From contig JARRNJ010000095.1 in NCBI GenBank assembly GCA_037385045.1, positions 1 to 8,538 on the forward strand: a stretch of DNA of 8,538 nucleotides, read 5' to 3'. This document shows positions 1-3,899 of the stretch, one piece after another. The notes under the pieces are model-generated. The model was not told the DNA's origin. It made no database searches and was given only the letters and a program-made list of their open reading frames with translations. The position numbers were made by a program, and so were the translations under genes. The DNA comes from JARRNJ01 sp037385045. Its GTDB lineage: Bacteria > Pseudomonadota > Gammaproteobacteria > JASBUN01. The number at the start of each line of letters is the position of its first letter. Position 1 is the stretch's first letter.

Positions 1-719
1 ACTTCCTTCTCCTTGAGCGGAAACGCCAGCTTCCAGTCGGCGTCGCCCTCGACCGCCTCCATGAACTCCTGGGTGATCAGCAGGCTCAGGTTGAACTGGC
101 GCAGGCGGCCGTCTTCGCGCTTGGCGCGGATGAACTCCATCACGTCGGGATGGCCGACGTCGAACGTCGCCATCTGCGCCCCGCGCCGGCCGCCGGCCGA
201 GGAAACGGTGAAACACATCTTGTCGTAGATGTCCATGAACGACAGCGGCCCGGAGGTGTAAGCGCCGGCGCCCGAAACGTAGCCGCCGCGCGGGCGCAGG
301 GTCGAGAACTCGTAGCCGATGCCGCAACCGGCTTTCAGGGTCAGCCCGGCCTCGTGCACTTTCTCCAGGATGTTGTCCATGGAGTCCTCGATGGTGCCGG
401 AGACCGTGCAGTTGATGGTGGAGGTGGCCGGCTTGTGCTCCCAGGCACCGGCATTGGAGGTAATGCGCCCGGCGGGAATGGCCCCGTGCCGCAGCGCCCA
501 AAGAAACTGCTCATACCAATGCTCGCGCGCTTCACCGCCCTGCTCCACTTCGGCCAGGGCCCGCGCCACCCGCTGATAGGTCTGATCGATGTCGGCATCG
601 ATGGCGACGCCGTCCTTGCTCTTCAATCGGTATTTTTTGTCCCAGATGTCCTGGGAGGCGGGCTGCAGCGGGATTTCGGTGACACTTCCGGAGACGGCTT
701 TCAAATGCGCGGATTTCAT
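1..719 (-). CDS. nrdJ: Adenosylcobalamin-dependent (class II) ribonucleotide reductase NrdJ, N-terminal part
   Basis: This enzyme reduces ribonucleotides to deoxyribonucleotides in the cytoplasm, using adenosylcobalamin to make the thiyl radical, so it works with or without oxygen. Translating 719 leftward gives 239 uninterrupted residues that run off the window; a full-length enzyme is several times longer, so this is only the N-terminal portion. The protein begins MKSAHLKAVSGSV and contains DIWDKKYRLK (24-33), HWYEQFLWALRHGAIPAGR (67-85), TSTINCTVSGTI (99-110, with a conserved Cys104), AGCGIGYEFSTLRPRGGYVS (130-149) and SSAGGRRGAQMATFD (173-187), all typical of NrdJ. The ATG at 719-717 has an AGGGGA ribosome-binding site at 736-731, about 11 nt upstream. 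Upstream lie a sigma70-like promoter and an NrdR box, as expected for a gene controlled by the dATP/ATP-sensing repressor NrdR. Identification is from motif recognition; the C-terminal active-site region cannot be seen. Confidence 0.95.
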   Translation of the reverse strand, partial: MKSAHLKAVSGSVTEIPLQPASQDIWDKKYRLKSKDGVAIDADIDQTYQRVARALAEVEQGGEAREHWYEQFLWALRHGAIPAGRITSNAGAWEHKPATSTINCTVSGTIEDSMDNILEKVHEAGLTLKAGCGIGYEFSTLRPRGGYVSGAGAYTSGPLSFMDIYDKMCFTVSSAGGRRGAQMATFDVGHPDVMEFIRAKREDGRLRQFNLSLLITQEFMEAVEGDADWKLAFPLKEKE

Positions 720-821
720 CGTGCGACTATTCCCCTGTATTGATTTTTTGGCTCCAAGACCGGCTGATGCGTTTTGTTCCGGACGCCGCATCTGCGCCCG
801 CGGGAAGCGATCAAATCGGGT

Positions 822-837
822 ACACAAGATATTGTGT
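822..837. promoter_or_regulatory. NrdR box, nrdJ-proximal
   Basis: ACACAAGATATTGTGT is a 16-bp near-palindrome that matches the NrdR operator consensus (acaCwAtATaTwGtgt) at 15 of 16 positions. NrdR is a zinc-ribbon/ATP-cone repressor that controls ribonucleotide reductase genes according to dATP and ATP. The box lies 102 bp upstream of the nrdJ start and just downstream of the predicted promoter. No second box is visible at the usual spacing of about three helical turns. Confidence 0.88.
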
Positions 838-848
838 AATAACGATCT

Positions 849-877
849 AGAGTAGGCACTGCCCCCGAACCTGTCAA
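849..877 (-). promoter_or_regulatory. Candidate sigma70 promoter of nrdJ
   Basis: On the minus strand there is a perfect TTGACA -35 element (877-872), a 17-nt spacer and a weak -10 element TACTCT (854-849). The predicted transcription start falls near 842, leaving a leader of about 120 nt before the nrdJ ATG. The NrdR box at 822-837 begins only a few bases downstream of that start, a position suited to repression. The -10 element matches the consensus at only 3 of 6 positions, so the call leans on the -35 element, the spacing and the operator position. Confidence 0.5.
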
Positions 878-944
878 GCATTCCGGACGACAAAATTCTA
901 AGTATTTTTCTGCCAAAAAACAGTAAGTTAGATGTCTACAAAGA

Positions 945-973
945 TTTCCATTTAGTTTTCATAAACATACTAT
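945..973 (+). promoter_or_regulatory. Weak candidate sigma70 promoter facing hsp20
   Basis: TTTCCA (945-950, 4 of 6 to TTGACA), a 17-nt spacer and TACTAT (968-973, 4 of 6 to TATAAT) sit in an A+T-rich stretch (about 885-973) that stands out from the G+C-rich surroundings. If it is used, transcription would start near 980 and the distal NrdR box would cover about +18 to +33. This is a weak sequence match and could be chance in A+T-rich DNA. Confidence 0.22.
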
Positions 974-997
974 GGCGGCCGGGATCAGACCCGTCCG

Positions 998-1013
998 ACA
1001 CTACATATTGTGT
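998..1013. promoter_or_regulatory. NrdR box, distal
   Basis: ACACTACATATTGTGT matches the NrdR consensus at 15 of 16 positions, the same quality as the box at 822-837. It lies 176 bp (centre to centre) from that box, 278 bp upstream of nrdJ and 135 bp upstream of the first hsp20 start. It could act with the proximal box through a loop, or could regulate rightward transcription toward hsp20. The match is seen directly; the role is inferred. Confidence 0.78.
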
Positions 1014-1072
1014 CTCGCCCCAGGGGCCTTCACCATCATTCGCCGCGCCGCTTCGCGGTCTGCCGCCGGCGC

Positions 1073-1101
1073 CTTGAAAACGCCACCCGCGCCTCCATCT
1101 A
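1073..1101 (+). promoter_or_regulatory. Heat-shock sigma factor (RpoH/sigma32) promoter of the hsp20-hsp20-degQ operon
   Basis: CTTGAAA (1073-1079) matches the sigma32 -35 consensus exactly. After a 13-nt spacer, CTCCATCTA (1093-1101) matches the -10 consensus CCCCATNTA with one mismatch. The predicted start near 1108 gives a leader of about 40 nt before the hsp20 ATG. The site lies directly upstream of heat-shock genes, where a sigma32 promoter is expected. The short leader leaves little room for a long RNA thermometer, and I see no clear one. Confidence 0.8.
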
Positions 1102-1136
1102 CGGGAGTAACGATGATCCCGACCGTATTCCGAACG

Positions 1137-1142
1137 AAGGAG
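1137..1142 (+). promoter_or_regulatory. Ribosome-binding site that fixes the first hsp20 start
   Basis: AAGGAG is 6 nt before the ATG at 1149. An in-frame ATG at 1113 also has an SD-like GGGAG (1103-1107), but that motif lies at or upstream of the predicted sigma32 transcription start and so would be absent or at the extreme end of the mRNA. The 1149 start also gives the family-typical N-terminus MAVTRYEPW. Confidence 0.75.
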
Positions 1143-1148
1143 ACTGAC

Positions 1149-1595
1149 ATGGCAGTGACCCGATATGAACCCTGGAGCGTGTTCAATCAATTGAGCAACG
1201 AGCTGAACCGCATGTTCGAACAGCGTCCCCCGCGCAGCACCGACGAGCACGGCAACGTGGTCGCCAGCGACTGGGTGCCGGCGGTGGACATCAAGGAGGA
1301 AGACCAGCAGTTCGTGATTTGCGCCGACATCCCCGGCGTCGATCCCAAGGACATCGACGTGCACATGGAACAGGGCATCCTCAGCATCAGCGGCCAGAGG
1401 GAAGCCGAGACCAAGGAAGAGCGCGAAGGCTACAAGCGCGTCGAACGGGTGCGCGGATCGTTCCTGCGCCGCTTCAGCCTGCCGGACACCGCCGACGCCG
1501 AGAAGATTTCGGCCAAGTGCAAGAACGGCGTGCTGGAAGTGGTGATCCCCAAGCACGAGAGACTGCAGCCGCGCAAGATCTCCGTCGAGGAATAA
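1149..1595 (+). CDS. Hsp20/alpha-crystallin family small heat-shock protein (first copy)
   Basis: This is an ATP-independent cytoplasmic holdase that binds unfolding proteins during heat or other stress and hands them on to DnaK/ClpB. It has 148 residues, a normal size for a bacterial class A sHSP. The N-terminal arm MAVTRYEPWSVFNQLSNEL (1-19) is followed by an alpha-crystallin domain (about 40-136) with DIPGVDPKDIDV (60-71), GSFLRRFSLPD (103-113) and the signature KNGVLEVVIPK (125-135). The C-terminal anchoring motif is I144-S145-V146 in RKISVEE. It is first in a co-directional set with a second hsp20 and a DegQ-like protease, behind a sigma32-type promoter. The start is set by the RBS and by the family N-terminus. 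Family assignment is secure; the exact client range cannot be told. Confidence 0.95.
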   Translation: MAVTRYEPWSVFNQLSNELNRMFEQRPPRSTDEHGNVVASDWVPAVDIKEEDQQFVICADIPGVDPKDIDVHMEQGILSISGQREAETKEEREGYKRVERVRGSFLRRFSLPDTADAEKISAKCKNGVLEVVIPKHERLQPRKISVEE

Positions 1596-1605
1596 GGCGG
1601 ACGCG

Positions 1606-1631
1606 ACCCGCGGGCGGCAATGCCCGCGGGT
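1606..1631 (+). other. Perfect 10-bp-stem hairpin between the two hsp20 genes
   Basis: ACCCGCGGGC (1606-1615) and GCCCGCGGGT (1622-1631) pair perfectly around a 6-nt loop (GGCAAT). No T-run follows, so it does not look like a full intrinsic terminator. In an intercistronic gap of 100 bp, such a very stable stem could protect the upstream hsp20 message or partly attenuate read-through, giving unequal expression of the two sHSPs. The structure is seen in the sequence; the role is inference. Confidence 0.6.
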
Positions 1632-1695
1632 GCAGCGGTTCACGGCTGCCGCGCAGTTCGAGAACCAACGGGCTCGTTGGGAAAGGGAAGAACAC

Positions 1696-2199
1696 ATGAG
1701 CACCCTGCAACAACTTCAGGCCGGCCTCGGGCGGGCCTGGGACCATCTCGCGGAAGGCTGGCAGCAGCTGCGCCAGAGGGCCGCGGACGCACTGACGCGC
1801 TTTCACCCGGTGCGCAGCGCCGACAGCCTGGAAACGGCTTCGGAACGGGCGGCGGACCAGGCCGCCCGCTGGGGCCTGCTGGCGGCGGAGGTGCGCGACG
1901 ACGACCGGGAGGTGGTGGTCAAGCTCGAAGTTCCGGGCATGGAACCGGACGACTTCGAAATCTTCGTCCATGACGACGTGCTGGTGGTGCGCGGCGAGAA
2001 GCGCATCGAGCGCTCGCAGCAGCGCGGCACCTACCACGTGATGGAATGCGCCTACGGGGCTTTCGAACGCGCCGTGCCGCTGCCGGCGGCGGTGGACGAC
2101 AGCAAGGCCCAGGCGCGCTACCGCCGCGGCGTGCTGCAGTTGCGCCTGCCGAAACTCGCCGGCGCTTCCCGGCGCCGCATCGACGTCAAGACAGGATAA
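1696..2199 (+). CDS. Hsp20/alpha-crystallin family small heat-shock protein (second, divergent copy)
   Basis: This second cytoplasmic sHSP-type chaperone has 167 residues and is clearly diverged from the first. It has a longer N-terminal region (1-58) rich in Gln, Ala and Arg (MSTLQQLQAGLGRAWDHLAE...), probably helical. The alpha-crystallin domain spans about 60-153 and contains LEVPGMEPDDFEIFVHDDVL (77-96), GAFERAVPLP (121-130) and RYRRGVLQLRLPK (141-153). The C-terminal tail carries I162-D163-V164, the oligomer-anchoring I-x-V motif. The ATG at 1696 has AGGGAAG at 1684-1690; an in-frame upstream ATG at 1630 lies beside the hairpin arm and lacks a comparable site. The stop overlaps the SD region of the following protease gene 3 bp away, which indicates translational linkage. 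The two copies may form mixed oligomers or serve different clients; that is inference. Confidence 0.93.
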   Translation: MSTLQQLQAGLGRAWDHLAEGWQQLRQRAADALTRFHPVRSADSLETASERAADQAARWGLLAAEVRDDDREVVVKLEVPGMEPDDFEIFVHDDVLVVRGEKRIERSQQRGTYHVMECAYGAFERAVPLPAAVDDSKAQARYRRGVLQLRLPKLAGASRRRIDVKTG

Positions 2200-2202
2200 A
2201 CA

Positions 2203-3570
2203 ATGAAAAGACTCCTCGGCCTGCTGGCCTGCACCTTCCTGATCACCTTCACCGCCGCCGGCCCGGCCCTGGCCGGCCTGCCGCCGGAGGTCAACGGCAA
2301 GCCGCTGCCGTCCCTGGCGCCGATGCTGCAGAAAGTCATCCCCGGGGTGGTGAACATTTCCACCGAGGGCAAGGTGCAGGTCCACGACCCGTTCTTCGAT
2401 GACCCCCTGCTGCGGCGGTTTTTCAATCTGCCCGACCAGCCGCGCACCGAGCAGATCCACAGCCTCGGCTCCGGCGTCATCGTCAACGCCCAAAAGGGCT
2501 ACGTGCTGACCAACAACCACGTCATCGCCCGCGCCGACAAAATCACCGTGCTGCTGCAGGACGGACGCCGCTTCAGCGCCAAACTGATCGGCACCGATCC
2601 GCAGTCGGACGTCGCCGTGGTCCAGATACCCGCCGAGCACCTCACCGCGGTGCCCATGGCCGACTCGGCCCACTTGCGTGTCGGTGACTTCGTGGTCGCC
2701 ATCGGCAACCCGTTCGGACTCGGACAGACGGTGACCTCCGGCATCGTCTCGGCCCTCGGCCGCTCCGGCCTGGGCATCGAAGGCTACGAGGATTTCATCC
2801 AGACCGACGCGTCCATCAACCCGGGCAACTCCGGCGGCGCGCTGGTCAACCTGCGCGGCCAGCTGGTGGGCATCAACACCGCCATCCTGTCGCGCAGCGG
2901 CGGCAACATCGGCATCGGCTTCGCCATTCCCATCAATATGGCCCGCCAGGTCATGGAGCAGTTGATCAAGCATGGCCGCGTGCGCCGCGGCCTGCTGGGT
3001 GTGCATGCCCAGAACCTGACCCCGGCGCTGGCCCAGGCGTTCGGCATCCGGCAGACCAAAGGCGCCGTGATCACCCGCGTGACGCCGGACTCCCCCGCCG
3101 CCAAGGCCGGGCTCGAGGCCGGTGACGTGATCGTCGGGGCCAATGGCGCATCGGTGCCCAACGCCAGCGCGCTGCGCACCCGCATCGGCCTGCTGAGCGT
3201 CGGCGACCGGGTCCGCCTGGACGTGCTGCGCAACGGCCGCACCCTGAGCGTCACCGCGGTCATCGCCCAACCGAAAGTGACCAAACTGGATGCCGGCTCC
3301 GTCGACCGCCGCCTGCAGGGCGTCACCCTCGGCAATATCCCGGAGGATTCGCCGCTGTACGGCCACATCGAAGGCGTGGTGGTGCTCAAAGCGCAGCCCG
3401 GCAGCCCCGCGTGGCAGGCCGGCCTGCGGGATAACGACGTGATCGTGTCGGTGAACCGCAACCGGGTGCGCGACCTGCAGCAATTCAAACAAGCCATGGC
3501 AGCGGCGCAGGACACCCTGCTCATCAACATCCGCCGCGGCGATACGGCTTTGTTCCTGATCCTGCGGTGA
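2203..3570 (+). CDS. degQ: Periplasmic Do/DegQ-like serine endoprotease with two PDZ domains
   Basis: This HtrA-family protease/chaperone degrades or refolds damaged envelope proteins. The 455 residues begin with a Sec signal peptide (MKRLLGLLACTFLITFTAAG..., probable cleavage after ALA near 22-24), so it is exported. The trypsin-like domain carries the full catalytic triad: His106 in LTNNHVI, Asp136 in SDVAVV and Ser210 in NPGNSGG. A Pro/Phe-rich LA loop (DPFFDDPLLRRFF, 62-74) precedes it. PDZ1 spans about 260-355 (RRGLLGVHAQ at the front) and PDZ2 about 370-455 (SPAWQAGLRDNDVIVSVN). Length and the short C-terminus fit DegQ better than longer DegP proteins; the two cannot be separated with certainty here. 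AGGA (2193-2196) overlaps the stop of the upstream hsp20, giving tight coupling in a heat-shock operon that serves both cytoplasm and periplasm. Confidence 0.93.
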   Translation: MKRLLGLLACTFLITFTAAGPALAGLPPEVNGKPLPSLAPMLQKVIPGVVNISTEGKVQVHDPFFDDPLLRRFFNLPDQPRTEQIHSLGSGVIVNAQKGYVLTNNHVIARADKITVLLQDGRRFSAKLIGTDPQSDVAVVQIPAEHLTAVPMADSAHLRVGDFVVAIGNPFGLGQTVTSGIVSALGRSGLGIEGYEDFIQTDASINPGNSGGALVNLRGQLVGINTAILSRSGGNIGIGFAIPINMARQVMEQLIKHGRVRRGLLGVHAQNLTPALAQAFGIRQTKGAVITRVTPDSPAAKAGLEAGDVIVGANGASVPNASALRTRIGLLSVGDRVRLDVLRNGRTLSVTAVIAQPKVTKLDAGSVDRRLQGVTLGNIPEDSPLYGHIEGVVVLKAQPGSPAWQAGLRDNDVIVSVNRNRVRDLQQFKQAMAAAQDTLLINIRRGDTALFLILR

Positions 3571-3578
3571 GGTCGCCC

Positions 3579-3598
3579 TTCGACACCGACATGTCGAA
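3579..3598 (+). other. Perfect inverted repeat just after degQ (possible transcript end)
   Basis: TTCGACA (3579-3585) and TGTCGAA (3592-3598) form a 7-bp stem with a 6-nt loop, 8 nt beyond the degQ stop. No T-run follows, so classical intrinsic termination is doubtful; it may stabilise the 3' end of the mRNA or be a protein site. Confidence 0.35.
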
Positions 3599-3618
3599 AT
3601 CGTCGGGGGCCGGCAGAT

Positions 3619-3655
3619 AACGCAAAGAACGCAGAGGCGCGAAGGACGCGGAGAA
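3619..3655 (+). repeat. CGCAAAGGA-type degenerate tandem repeat, left (direct) copy
   Basis: The stretch is built from units CGCAAAGAA, CGCAGAGG, CGCGAAGGA and CGCGGAGAA, with lengths 9-8-9-9. It forms the left arm of an inverted pair with 3796-3833 in the 326-bp gap between the convergent degQ and cbbO-like genes. Similar CGCAAAGG/CGCAGAGG strings are a familiar dispersed non-coding repeat in many bacterial genomes and yield spurious LRPLRLCVLCV-like ORFs. No gene is recognised between the two copies (3656-3795). Confidence 0.75.
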
Positions 3656-3795
3656 AAGCGATTGCTTGATGGGGACTGGCGCCCTCGCTGGTGGTCGCGC
3701 CATCCGTAGAACTTCGTGCTCCTGGTCGACGGGCGAACGTTCTCGGTAAGGACTGCGGATATCGCGCGTGCGGCTGGTCCCGAATTACTAATCAT

Positions 3796-3833
3796 TCCTC
3801 TGCGTCCTTTGCGGCTCTGCGTCCTTTGCGTTT
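3796..3833 (-). repeat. CGCAAAGGA-type degenerate tandem repeat, right (inverted) copy
   Basis: Read on the minus strand, this is AAACGCAAAGG followed by units ACGCAGAGC, CGCAAAGGA and CGCAGAGGA. It has the same 9-8-9-9 phasing as the copy at 3619-3655 and is nearly identical in sequence. The shared irregular 8-nt unit means the two copies derive from one ancestral sequence rather than from independent low complexity. The pair encloses about 140 bp and could fold as a long stem or be the ends of a small non-autonomous element. Confidence 0.75.
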
Positions 3834-3882
3834 CCAGCCGAACCCCACTAGAACACCCGCCCGTTTACCCCACGAACCTGAG

Positions 3883-3899
3883 TGACCGGTTGCCGGTCA
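3883..3899 (-). other. Hairpin overlapping the stop codon of the cbbO-like gene
   Basis: TGACCGG (3883-3889) and CCGGTCA (3893-3899) pair perfectly over 7 bp around a 3-nt loop. The right arm contains the TGA stop of the cbbO-like gene (3899-3897). It lacks a downstream T-run on the minus strand, so it is at most a weak terminator or an mRNA end-protecting stem. Confidence 0.4.

Noticed and set aside
150..743. Plus-strand open frame of 197 codons over the nrdJ region
   Set aside because: It lies antisense to unmistakable NrdJ motifs and has no ribosome-binding site or recognisable domain.
720..848. Cobalamin riboswitch in the nrdJ leader
   Set aside because: It was considered because NrdJ uses adenosylcobalamin. 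The ~120-nt leader has no B12-box-like GCCACTG and is too short for the usual aptamer.
972..1148. Upstream extension of the first hsp20 (starts at 972 or 1113)
   Set aside because: The extension would cover the sigma32 promoter and a NrdR box and adds residues foreign to the family. The 1149 ATG has a better ribosome-binding site.
1474..3795. Minus-strand open frame of 773 codons across the hsp20-degQ operon
   Set aside because: It is a shadow frame caused by strong third-position G+C. It crosses three well-supported plus-strand genes and the intergenic repeat, and its product resembles nothing.
3619..3833. CRISPR array
   Set aside because: The repeat units are contiguous 8-9-mers without spacers, arranged as one inverted pair, and no cas genes are present.
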